NCBI GenBank assembly: GCA_937975765.1
Contig: CALJUR010000052.1
Coordinates: 1-30,396, forward strand
DNA: 30,396 nucleotides
Direction: 5' to 3'
Origin: an uncultured Myxococcales bacterium
Lineage (GTDB): Bacteria; Myxococcota_A; UBA9042; DTJE01
The translations under genes were made by a program, and so were the position numbers. Under the pieces are notes generated by a model, which worked only from the letters and a program-made list of their open reading frames with translations, was not told the origin of the DNA and did not search any database. Shown here in pieces: positions 1 to 7,533 of this stretch (position 1 is the first letter of the stretch; the number at the start of each line of letters is the position of its first letter).

Positions 1-44
1 ATCGTATTCGGTGACTGGAGTTCAGACGTGTGCTCTTCCGATCT
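1..44 (-). other. Illumina Read-2/P7 adapter with index, left end
   Basis: Positions 11-44 are the reverse of the standard Illumina Read-2 adapter (ends GCTCTTCCGATCT) and 1-10 is a 10-base index (ATCGTATTCG). The same adapter and index recur in inverted orientation at the right end, so genuine insert DNA starts at 45. Any reading frame that runs through this stretch is artificial. Confidence 0.98.
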
Positions 45-93
45 CCTTCGCCCGCGCCAGTTCGTCCAGGTCCCTTTTCGCCAGTCCGCCCAT
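45..93 (-). CDS. Start of an unidentified gene, cut by the insert end
   Basis: On the minus strand a GGGAGG Shine-Dalgarno lies just before an ATG at 93. It opens a frame reading MGGLAKRDLDELARAK before the adapter begins. It follows the stop of the L,D-transpeptidase gene by 26 bases on the same strand, so it would be the next gene of that unit. Sixteen codons are too few to name a family; the call rests on the ribosome binding site, spacing and codon use only. Confidence 0.35.
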
Positions 94-119
94 GCCTCCC
101 TCCCGCCTCTCCCGCCGCA

Positions 120-926
120 TCAGAAAGCATACCTCCCGTCGCGGATCCCGGGACGCGGCGGCCGGCGGGTCCGTTCGAACTGCTCGTTGCCCGCCAGCAG
201 CGTGCGCCAGAAGGCCGCCAACTCGGGGTCGGCCTCCCGCTCGATCAGGCCGCGCAGGTCCCGTGCGGGATACAGGTTCACGTCGATCGCGTGTCCGGCG
301 GCCCGCACGGCCTGCGCCATCACCCACAGTTCCTCGATCCGCTCGTCGGTCATGGACAGGCAACCGATGGAGACGCAGTTGCCGTGGATCATGATGGCGC
401 CGCCCAGGGGACGCGCGCGGCTGCGACGCCGGTCCCAGGCGTTGGGATAGCTGACCCGCATCGACAGGTGATAGGCGCTGGCCGGGTTGAAGGCGTCGAT
501 CCGATAGAAGCCCTCCGGGACGAGGTTGTCGCCCTGGCGGCTCTTCGGACCGGGCGTCCGGGGGGCCGAGCAGATGCCGTACGTGGCGACCCGCTTCATC
601 GGCTCGTCCCCGGCACCCGACGCCCAGACCTCCAGTTCACGCTCCTCCTTGAAGACCCGGAACAGCATCCGGGCCGGCGGCCAGGCGACGCCCGCCTTCG
701 CGAACATCCGGCGCACGACCGGCTCTCGGGCCAGCCGGGCGCGAAGGTCCCGTTGCGAAGGGGCGAGCCCCCGGGGGGCACGCCAGTCGGTGGCGGGACG
801 GAACTCCGCGCCCTGGTCCGCCCCGTCCCCGGGATCCGCGCGGGCCGGGCCGGCGAACGCCAGGAACGCCAACGACAGGAACAGGACCCATGCACCGTTC
901 TCGACACGACAGATTCCGGAACGCAT
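120..926 (-). CDS. YafK-type L,D-transpeptidase (YkuD fold), exported
   Basis: This 268-residue protein has an N-terminal signal peptide (hydrophobic 11-26, cleavage probably after ARA at 30) and a catalytic motif IHGNCVSIGC at about 180-189. That is the HxxxSxGC signature of YkuD-fold L,D-transpeptidases, with His181 and Cys189 as the likely active-site pair. The upstream segment VPEGFYRID and the motif form resemble the YafK branch, whose E. coli members cross-link peptidoglycan or remove Braun lipoprotein. It would act on periplasmic peptidoglycan stem peptides. The ATG at 926 is preceded by GGAGGGG at good spacing. It lies 146 bases after the FHA-sigma54 activator on the same strand and may have its own promoter. 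The family is clear; the exact substrate is inferred. Confidence 0.85.
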   Translation of the reverse strand: MRSGICRVENGAWVLFLSLAFLAFAGPARADPGDGADQGAEFRPATDWRAPRGLAPSQRDLRARLAREPVVRRMFAKAGVAWPPARMLFRVFKEERELEVWASGAGDEPMKRVATYGICSAPRTPGPKSRQGDNLVPEGFYRIDAFNPASAYHLSMRVSYPNAWDRRRSRARPLGGAIMIHGNCVSIGCLSMTDERIEELWVMAQAVRAAGHAIDVNLYPARDLRGLIEREADPELAAFWRTLLAGNEQFERTRRPPRPGIRDGRYAF

Positions 927-1072
927 GGCACCCCTCCGGTTCGATCCCGGAGGCAGGCCACCGCAACCCCCGTGCCCGGTCGTGGCCGGAGGTCCGTTCC
1001 GTCATTCCTTCGTGTTTTCGTGGGATTGGGTCATGCGGCAAACGGGGCGCGGCGAGGCATCGGGCGTGACCG

Positions 1073-2404
1073 TCACGGATCGGGTCGCACCTTCCGGAAG
1101 CGTCCCGGGTCCAGGCCGAGGCGCCTCACGATGCGGTAGAGTTGCCCCCGGTCCTTCCCCAGCCGGGCGGCCGCCTGGCTCATGTTGCCTTCGGTCTGCA
1201 CCAGCGCGGCCTCCACCGATTCCAGGTCCAGGGCCGGCGGCGAATCCCGATCGAGGGAATACCGCCGATGCTCGACCAGCATCTGCAACTGCCTCGGGGA
1301 CAGGGACAGCGGCCCCGAGCGCGGGCCCTCCGCCACCGCGCCCTCGACGACGCCTTTCAACTCCCGCACGTTGAACGGCCACGGGTGCATCAGCAGCCGG
1401 GTCATCGCCTCCGCGTCGAATGCCCGCCCGCCGGCGAATCGCAGGGCCAGGACGGGGATGTCCTCCCGGCGTTCCCGCAGCGGGGGACAGCGGATCACCC
1501 CCTGCGCCAGGCGCGCGTACAGGTCCTCGCGGAACCGCCCCGCCGCCACCTCCTGCAGCAGTTCCCGGTTCGTCGCGGCGACCAGCCTCACGTCGATCGG
1601 GATCGGCCGCGACGCCCCCAGGGGAAGGACGCTCCGCTCCTCGACCGCTCTCAGCAGGCGGGCCTGGACGTCCATCGGGACCTCGCCGATCTCGTCCAGG
1701 AACAGGGTCCCCCGGTCGCACGCCTGCAGGAAGCCCTGCCGCGCCTCGCCCGCGTCGGTGAACGCGCCCTTCAGGTGGCCGAACAGCATCGACTCGACCA
1801 GGGTCCCCGGCAGCGCCCCGGCGTTCACCGCCCGGAAGGGTCGGCCGGGCCGGCCCTGCGCGTGCAACGCCGCCGCGACCAGTTCCTTGCCGCTGCCGGT
1901 CTCGCCCAGGATCAGCACCGGCAGGTCCCCCTTCGCCGACCGGGCGATCTGTCCCCTCAGGCACCGGATGGCTTGGCTGCTGCCGAGAAGGGAGGGGATC
2001 TCCGCGTCCTCGGGGGGCGGGACCTCGACCGTGTGCACCAGCAGCAGGACCTCCCCGACGCGAACCAGGTCGCCGTCGGCCAGACGCCTCCACTCGCGCC
2101 CCACGCGCCGCTCGTTGACGCAGGTGCCGTTCCTGCTGCCCGCGTCCTGCAGGCGGTAGGTGCCCTCCCGGTCGGGCTCGATCCGCGCGTGCTCCCGCGA
2201 CACGCTCGCGTCCCCGAGAGGGCCCCCGGGGAAGACGCGAGTCGCCCGGTCCAGCGGGAAGGGGGCGGTCTCCAGCAGGACCTGTTCGCCGATCCGCGCG
2301 GGGTCGGGATGTCCCACGATCGTCAGAAGGGGCAGCCGGGTGACGCGATTGCGATTCCCGGTTCCCGGGTCCCGGCGGGTCGCGGTCGTGTCGGTCAGGC
2401 CCAT
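1073..2404 (-). CDS. FHA-domain sigma54-dependent transcriptional activator
   Basis: This 443-residue activator has an N-terminal FHA phosphothreonine-binding domain (about 25-125; SREH at 69-72, GSRNGT at 89-94). A sigma54-interaction AAA+ domain follows (about 140-360) with Walker A GETGSGKE at 167-174, Walker B GTLFLDEIGE at 232-241 and FREDLYARL near 291-299. The end is a Fis-type helix-turn-helix (398-432). The sigma54 contact loop reads GAFTDA at 213-218 rather than the canonical GAFTGA. No receiver domain is present, so input should come from threonine phosphorylation of a partner bound by the FHA. The kinase gene immediately upstream is the obvious partner, as in known myxobacterial kinase/FHA-activator pairs. 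The ATG at 2404 follows an AGGAGGG ribosome site 25 bases after the kinase stop. Its target promoters are unknown. Confidence 0.92.
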   Translation of the reverse strand: MGLTDTTATRRDPGTGNRNRVTRLPLLTIVGHPDPARIGEQVLLETAPFPLDRATRVFPGGPLGDASVSREHARIEPDREGTYRLQDAGSRNGTCVNERRVGREWRRLADGDLVRVGEVLLLVHTVEVPPPEDAEIPSLLGSSQAIRCLRGQIARSAKGDLPVLILGETGSGKELVAAALHAQGRPGRPFRAVNAGALPGTLVESMLFGHLKGAFTDAGEARQGFLQACDRGTLFLDEIGEVPMDVQARLLRAVEERSVLPLGASRPIPIDVRLVAATNRELLQEVAAGRFREDLYARLAQGVIRCPPLRERREDIPVLALRFAGGRAFDAEAMTRLLMHPWPFNVRELKGVVEGAVAEGPRSGPLSLSPRQLQMLVEHRRYSLDRDSPPALDLESVEAALVQTEGNMSQAAARLGKDRGQLYRIVRRLGLDPGRFRKVRPDP

Positions 2405-2429
2405 GCGTTCCCTCCTTTTCCCTGCGCGT

Positions 2430-4134
2430 TCAGCGCGGGACGTCCGGCACCAGCACGTCGAAGTGCCGGAACAGTTTCCTCGGCTCGACCTTCTGCGTCC
2501 GGATCTCCGGGTACAGGCGTCGCAGCGCATCGACCAGCCCCGCCAGCCCGCCGGGATCCGTGCCGTCGTGCTGCACCAGCCCGTGGACCGCCGCGTCCCC
2601 GAAACGCGGGGCATTCCGGATGTACGGCACCACGCAGTCGATCGGGAACCCCTTCTGCCCCAGCATTTCCAGCGCCGGGATCGTCGCGTCCTTCCAGGGC
2701 CCCAGCATCGACAGGTCGTTCGAGGGCCCCAGCACGCACAGGGGGGGGAAGGACTCCCGGATCGACGGGAGGTGGAACCGCCGGGGCCTCGTCGGGCACC
2801 AGGAACTCGATCGGCCGGAGCAGCAGTCCCGGCATCCCCGGGCGGACGGCGACGTCGGGGTATCGCGGCAGCAGCGCGACCCGCACGGCCTCCAGGTCCG
2901 ACGCCGACGCGCGGCCGTCGCCCTGGATCATCCCGAACCGGGTGGCGTACAGGTACCGGTCCTCGTCGCGGGGATAGAGGCCGGTACAGTCCGTCGGGAG
3001 GCCCGCCTCGCGCATCGACGCCGCGACCTGGTTCGCCCGCAGCGTCGCCCCCGGCTGCGGGGCCTTCGGATCCGGGGTCGGGGCCATCACGCAGACGCCA
3101 GCCGGCAGGGGCGCCGGCACGGTCTCCGCGATCTCCGGGGCGCTTCGTCGCAGGAGGATCCAGGCCCCGACCGACGCGGCCGCCAGGGCCATCAGCGCCG
3201 GGACGACCCACCGGCGCGGCCTTCGCAACAGGGCGTGAAAGACCGGCGGGGCGCGCCTGTCCCCCAGCGTCGGGTGCGGCCGGATCCCCGCCAGGGCCTC
3301 CAGCACGGCCTGCGCCGACTCGGGTCGATCGCGGGGGTCCTTTCGCAGCAGGGACAGGACCAGGTCCACCAGGTCCCGCGGCGTGTCGCCGGGCATCAGC
3401 CCGCGGGGGTCGGGCGGGGGGGTCTCGGCGTGCAGCCGGAAGTACCCCGCGAAGCTGGCCGCCTGGAACGGCGTCCGGCCCGCCAGCATCTCGAACAGGA
3501 CGCACCCCGTCGAGTACAGGTCCGCCCGGTCGTCGACGTCCGCGTCCCGCCACTGCTCCGGCGGGATGTACGCCGCAGTGCCGATGGCCCCCTGGGTGCC
3601 GGCCCCGCTGGCGTCCAGCGACCGCGAGATCCCCAGGTCCACGACCTTCACGAAATCGGGCTCGTCCGGAAGGTCCAGCAGCATGATGTTGGACGGCTTC
3701 ACGTCCCGGTGGACGATGCCGCGCTCGTGGGCCTCGCGCAGGGACTTCAGGATCTGCGTCGCGATCCGCACGCACCGGGGCCAGGGCAGCGCGCCCTGCC
3801 CGGCCAGCACCGCGGACAGCGGGCGTCCCTGCAGGTACTCCATCACCAGGAAGAGGAGGTCCCCATCGGCCCCGGAATCGATCACCCGCACGGTGTTCGG
3901 GTGGGTCAGGGCCGCGCCGTTGCGCGCCTCGATGCCGAACCGCTTCCGGGACTCGGGGGAATCGGCCAGGCCCGCCCGCAGGACCTTCACCGCGACCATG
4001 CCGCCGTGGCTTCGATGCCGGGCCCGGTACACGGCCCCCATGCTGCCGGACCCGATCCTATCCAGCAGTTCGTACCTGCCGGCGATGACCGTCCCCGCCA
4101 GGGGGTCCGGCGTGCTGGCCGCCGGGTCGCTCAC
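2430..4134 (-). pseudogene. Membrane Ser/Thr protein kinase, interrupted by a one-base frameshift
   Basis: The gene starts at a GTG (4134) that overlaps the TGA of the upstream gene as GTGA. The first 450 residues hold a complete Hanks-type kinase domain (about 20-282): glycine loop IGSGSMGAVY, ATP-binding Lys50, catalytic HRDVKPSN at 142-149, and DLG instead of DFG at 166-168. It also has IPPEQW in the APE position, a transmembrane helix at about 309-327, and a C-terminal outer domain of unknown type. Codon third positions are G/C-rich up to GCC ending at 2785, then lose that bias. The frame with normal bias (RRFHLPSIRESFPPL onward, to the stop at 2430) is offset by one base. Removing one G from the run at 2783-2786 gives a continuous protein of about 567 residues. 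It is either a sequencing error or a real mutation; the kinase domain is intact in both cases. It is the likely signalling partner of the FHA activator downstream. Confidence 0.85.
2783..2786. other. Probable one-base insertion site in the kinase gene
   Basis: A run of four G (plus strand) marks where the reading frame of the kinase changes. On both sides the native frame has nearly all codons ending in G or C. The unbroken continuation of the upstream frame instead has many codons ending in A or T. A three-G run would restore one open frame. Confidence 0.7.
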
Positions 4135-4787
4135 GAAACCCCACCCCGCGTCGGGCCGCCGGCGCGCGCCATGCGAAGCGCCTGGTCCACAAGGCGCCGC
4201 ACCGACTGCAGGCCTTCGAGGTCCCTCGTCGCACCCAGCCGGTCCTTCCCGCGTTCCTGCCCGTCGTCGCGCTGCCCGGACACCACCGCGGCCCCGTGAA
4301 GGGCGCCCGCGGCATGGCAGGTGGCGGGCCGCATCTCGTGCATCAGGAATGCGGCGTGAAGGCTGGCCAGCGTGGATTCCATGCCGTAGTTGCGCGACCA
4401 GCCGACCGCCAGCGCCACGCCCACCTTGTCCTTCAGGGCCTGGTGCGCGGCCTTCCCGAACAGCAGGCATCGCGTGCGATCGACCAGGCAGGCCATCGTC
4501 CCCGACAGGCGCCCGAAGTACACCGGCGTCGCCAGCACCAGCACGTCGCAGTCCCGGATCCTCGCGAGGATCGGCAGGGCGTCGTCCTTCAGCGCACACA
4601 ACTGCTCCAACGCCGCCTTGCCCGTGCACCCGTTGCAGTGCCGGCAGTCCCCGATGGCCAGCCCCGCCAGCGCGATCGCCTCGGTCTGCACGCCCTCCTG
4701 GCGCGCGGCCTCCTCCAGGGCCGCCTCCAGCACGTGTGCCGTGTTGCCCTCGCGGATCGGGCTGGAATGGATGCCCAGGACCTTCAT
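4131..4787 (-). CDS. Flavodoxin-fold NAD(P)H/FMN oxidoreductase (iron-sulfur flavoprotein-like)
   Basis: This 218-residue protein begins MKVLGIHSSPIREGNTAHVL, the FMN-phosphate loop of the NADPH-dependent FMN reductase/iron-sulfur flavoprotein family. It continues with the CRHCNGC cluster (C-x2-C-x2-C, then a further Cys ten residues later), LATPVYFGRLSG and the LVDRTRC segment, which are all family hallmarks. Members bind FMN and move electrons from NAD(P)H or ferredoxin. Whether these Cys residues hold an Fe-S cluster is not settled by sequence, because the last Cys is farther away than in the archaeal prototype. The ATG at 4787 follows AGGAGG overlapping the stop codon of the upstream lipoprotein gene, and its own TGA overlaps the GTG of the kinase. 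These three genes are therefore translationally linked. A redox role in the kinase pathway is only suggested by this linkage. Confidence 0.8.
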   Translation of the reverse strand: MKVLGIHSSPIREGNTAHVLEAALEEAARQEGVQTEAIALAGLAIGDCRHCNGCTGKAALEQLCALKDDALPILARIRDCDVLVLATPVYFGRLSGTMACLVDRTRCLLFGKAAHQALKDKVGVALAVGWSRNYGMESTLASLHAAFLMHEMRPATCHAAGALHGAAVVSGQRDDGQERGKDRLGATRDLEGLQSVRRLVDQALRMARAGGPTRGGVS

Positions 4788-4796
4788 GACATCCTC

Positions 4797-5429
4797 CTAC
4801 CGGCAGGCCTGACCGTCGCACTGCCCGTCCCCGGGGCAGATTCCACCCATCGGGAATCCGCACAGCCACAGGCACACCTTCATCGCGTAGCCCTCCAGTT
4901 CGGTGCACTGCCCGTTCGCGTTGATCGCGACCGTGTCGCAGTCCTCGTCCACCTCGCAGCCGGGGTTGCACTGGGGGTGCGTCAGTTCGCTGCCCACGCA
5001 GATCATGTCATCCGCGCACTCGTCGCTGGTGTCGCAGTACTGCCCGGCCTTCTTGCTGTGCGGCAGGACGGCGTCCACGTTCCCCGGGTCGTCCGCGCCG
5101 GGGTCCTGGGTGCCCGGGTCGAAGGTCGTTGCCTCGTCGACGCCCTGGTCCTCGGGAACGAGCGCCTCGTCCTCGATCGTCGCGTCCGGTGCGCCCGGAT
5201 CGGAAACGTCGGCGCCCTCCCCTCCGGCATCGTCCGTCGATCCGGGTTCGTCCTCCGCGATGTCGACAACCCCCGAATCCGGCGACACCTCCGATCGGTC
5301 GGACAGGAACACCACGTCCATCGGGCGGCCGACGTCCGCGTCCTCTTCCTCGTTCCCGTCGCCGCACGCCGCCAGGGTGCCTGCCGTCAGCCCGGCCAGG
5401 ATCACTCGCATTGCCACGAGACTCCGCAC
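4797..5429 (-). CDS. Asp-rich, Cys-rich lipoprotein of unknown function
   Basis: This 210-residue protein has a signal sequence ending in the lipobox TLAAC (Cys22). A long acidic linker rich in Asp, Gly, Pro and Glu (about 25-135) leads to a C-terminal Cys-rich module with about 13 Cys, starting QYCDTSDECADDMICVGSEL. Such modules are common in exported proteins of Myxococcota-like bacteria. The GTG at 5429 was chosen because GGGAGGAAGG lies at correct spacing; the next in-frame ATG (5411) lacks one. It is the first gene of the unit leading into the flavoprotein and kinase, 9 bases before the next start. It probably sits on the outer surface or in the periplasm. No enzymatic motif is visible. 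Confidence 0.8.
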   Translation of the reverse strand: MRSLVAMRVILAGLTAGTLAACGDGNEEEDADVGRPMDVVFLSDRSEVSPDSGVVDIAEDEPGSTDDAGGEGADVSDPGAPDATIEDEALVPEDQGVDEATTFDPGTQDPGADDPGNVDAVLPHSKKAGQYCDTSDECADDMICVGSELTHPQCNPGCEVDEDCDTVAINANGQCTELEGYAMKVCLWLCGFPMGGICPGDGQCDGQACR

Positions 5430-5612
5430 GATGCCTTCCTCCCATCGAACGCCGCTATTCTGCCCCACCGTGTGCCGCGCCGCCATCCGTCTGCATTCCG
5501 GGAAGGCCGCCTGACCGCCTCGCTTGTGTCGTCTCGCGCCCGTGCGGTCCGGACGCTGGCCCCCTGCTCCCCGCATGCTATCCTGCCGCCATCGACACGA
5601 CGGAGGGACGCC

Positions 5613-6074
5613 ATGCACGGAACGCGGGCCACGATGTCCCACCCGGCCGTACCCGATCTCCGGGGCACCTGGAAGGGGCGCATCGAGTCCTCCTGGCACG
5701 ACCCGAAGACCGGCCGGGGCGTGCCTCCCATCGAGGCCTACTACGTCATCCGGCAGGCCGGTTCCGTCCTGCGCATCCGGCTGCTGACGCGCGACGCGCG
5801 ATCCGACCTGCTGGTGGGGCGCGTCTTCGTGGACACGGACGGCCAGCCGGTGGTTACGGGCGTCTACCGCAACGAGCCCGGTCCCGTGCCCGGCGAGGGC
5901 AGCCCCGTCCACCACGGCGCCATCCTGGTCGGCGTCAAGGACGGGCGGCTGCAGGGCACCTACTGGACCGACCGCGACACGCACGGGACGCTGCGGTTCA
6001 CGGGGTGGCGACGGGGGCTGGCGCGGGAATTCGCGAAGGCGGCCGCGGCCGAGTACGCCGTCCGCCAGGACTGA
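5613..6074 (+). CDS. Free-standing Cap15-like beta-barrel (cyclic-nucleotide receptor-type) protein
   Basis: This 153-residue soluble protein resembles the C-terminal beta-barrel of the CBASS effector Cap15. The conserved positions appear in the right order: PDLRGTWKG with SS after it, an IRQ strand, IRLLTRDARS, VYRNEPG, a VHHGA strand, LQGTYWTDRDTHG and TLRFTGW. In Cap15 this domain binds a cyclic dinucleotide and is fused to transmembrane helices that damage the inner membrane. Here no transmembrane segment is present, and no CD-NTase, Cap2/Cap3 or other CBASS gene lies in the window. The ATG at 5613 follows GGAGGGACG. It is divergent from the lipoprotein/kinase unit with a 183-base gap. 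The barrel assignment is from memory of the family pattern; ligand binding is inference. A role as a housekeeping small-molecule binder rather than defence is equally possible. Confidence 0.72.
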   Translation: MHGTRATMSHPAVPDLRGTWKGRIESSWHDPKTGRGVPPIEAYYVIRQAGSVLRIRLLTRDARSDLLVGRVFVDTDGQPVVTGVYRNEPGPVPGEGSPVHHGAILVGVKDGRLQGTYWTDRDTHGTLRFTGWRRGLAREFAKAAAAEYAVRQD

Positions 6075-6099
6075 CATCCGGCCTCCCGCGCGGGCCGGG

Positions 6100-6213
6100 A
6101 CCTCCGGCACCCTGACCTACCGGTACGACCAGGTCGCCGGGAAGGCCGTCTACCGCACCTCCCGGCTGACGCTGTGGCGGTTCGTTCTGACGCTGGCGCC
6201 CGCATCGGAGTAG
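6100..6213 (+). pseudogene. Coding-like tail without a start (possible gene remnant)
   Basis: Between the Cap15-like gene and the phosphatase gene, one plus-strand frame reads TSGTLTYRYDQVAGKAVY and on to LAPASE before a TAG at 6211-6213. Almost every codon ends in G or C, as in real genes here. No start codon or ribosome site precedes it, and its frame is shifted by one from the Cap15-like gene. It could be the surviving 3' end of a deleted gene or a chance effect of high GC. No family is recognised. Confidence 0.25.
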
Positions 6214-6257
6214 CCGCTGCCTCCCCTCCTGCGAACGCGGCGCCGTCCGGTTTCGTG

Positions 6258-6263
6258 TAGAAT
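6258..6263 (+). promoter_or_regulatory. Possible -10 element of the lipin-like gene
   Basis: TAGAAT lies 26 bases upstream of the ATG at 6290, in an otherwise GC-rich stretch. No convincing -35 hexamer is seen at 16-18 bases spacing, so only the -10 is suggested. Confidence 0.3.
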
Positions 6264-6289
6264 CCGCCGTCCTCTGGTCGGGGAGCAGG

Positions 6290-7408
6290 ATGGGACACCG
6301 CAGACCGACGTGGATTCGATGGTGGTTGCTGGCATCGTTCGCCGCGGCCTGCGGTTCGCCCGACAGCGGCCGGGACGCGGGATGGCAGGACGGGGACGTC
6401 GTCCAGGATCCCGGGGACGTCGGCGCGGATCCGGACGCGATCCCGGGCGACACGGGCGGCGACGCGCCCCCGGCCGCCCGGACCACCCTGGCCTGCCCGA
6501 CGCCTGGACCGTTGCCCTTCGTCACGCAGGCCCATGCCTTCGAGAACCCCGAGACCCCGGACCTGGTCGCGACGTACCCGTTCCGCCTGGGCGCCAACCA
6601 GGATTTCGTGGGCGGGGTCGGCCAGGATCAGGTCATCCAGGGCAGCTTCGTCCGCGGCGAGAGCGGCCTGGTGCCGACCATGCCCATCGCCGGCGAGTGG
6701 GTCAGCCTGTGGCGATCCTCGACGGACGGGACCTGGCAGCCGCTGGGCAGGGTGCGGACCGGGGAGGACGGGACCTACGCCTTCACCCTGGACGCCGCCG
6801 ACCGTTTCGGAGCGGGGACCCACCGGGTCTACGCGGTGCTGGAAGGCGACGGTTCGTGCGCCGGGCACGCCGTCATCCTCTGGCCGGCCCACAGCCGGAT
6901 TGTCCTGACGGACATCGACGGAACGCTGACGCGGTCCGACGACGAACTGTTCCAGCAACTGGGCGATCCCTCCTACGACCAGGTCGAAGCGCCCTCCGCG
7001 TCGGACCTGATGAACGCCTGGACAGGCAAGGGCTACCTGGCCGTCTACCTGACCGCCCGGCCCCACTACTACCGCGAGTTGTCCCTCAACTGGCTGGATG
7101 CCCACGGTTTTCCCCTGGGGCTGATGATCACCTCCGAGACCCTGACCTCCGGCGATTCCACCACGGCCTACAAGGCCGGCGAACTGGCCCACGCCAGCGG
7201 CGACCTGCAGTGGCAGACCGTCGCCGCCTACGGCAACGCGTCCACCGACATCGCCGCCTACGAGCAGGAGGGCATCCCCAAGGACGAGACCTTCATCTTC
7301 GGGCCCCTGGGCGGCAACGCGGGGACGGTGGCGATCCCCGATACCGGCTATGCCCGGCACATCGCCGACTACGTGGCGTCCCGGCCCGACGCCGTCCAGC
7401 CCTTCTAG
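6290..7408 (+). CDS. Lipin/LNS2-type HAD phosphatase lipoprotein
   Basis: This 372-residue lipoprotein has a signal sequence with lipobox AAAC (Cys21), then an Asp/Gly/Pro-rich linker (22-65) and a beta-rich middle (about 75-200). The C-terminal LNS2-like HAD domain carries IVLTDIDGTLTRSD (nucleophile Asp208 and acid Asp210 of DxDGT) and YLTARPHYYRELSLNWL with a following GFPLG. These features match the lipin/Ned1/Smp2 domain, whose eukaryotic members dephosphorylate phosphatidate. Bacterial homologues with this domain exist, but their substrates are mostly unproven. Being lipidated, this one would act outside the cytoplasm, on phospholipid head groups or another phosphate ester. Start: ATG at 6290 after GGGGAGCAGG. 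It stands alone on this strand and converges on the next lipoprotein gene. Confidence 0.85.
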   Translation: MGHRRPTWIRWWLLASFAAACGSPDSGRDAGWQDGDVVQDPGDVGADPDAIPGDTGGDAPPAARTTLACPTPGPLPFVTQAHAFENPETPDLVATYPFRLGANQDFVGGVGQDQVIQGSFVRGESGLVPTMPIAGEWVSLWRSSTDGTWQPLGRVRTGEDGTYAFTLDAADRFGAGTHRVYAVLEGDGSCAGHAVILWPAHSRIVLTDIDGTLTRSDDELFQQLGDPSYDQVEAPSASDLMNAWTGKGYLAVYLTARPHYYRELSLNWLDAHGFPLGLMITSETLTSGDSTTAYKAGELAHASGDLQWQTVAAYGNASTDIAAYEQEGIPKDETFIFGPLGGNAGTVAIPDTGYARHIADYVASRPDAVQPF

Positions 7409-7533
7409 GCTGTCCCGGTTCGACGGGCCATGCCCGGACGACCCGCATTTCGCAGGGCCGGTGCCTTGAGGAGTGTCGGGACTTCCGGACCTCGGGGAGG
7501 CTGCGCGCGCGATCCGCCGGCCGGTTTCGTCGA

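Noticed and set aside
2741..2748. The run of eight G as the frameshift site in the kinase gene
   Set aside because: Deleting one G here would also join frames, but the codons between this run and 2786 have native G/C bias only in the downstream frame, so the shift must lie earlier, at 2783-2786.
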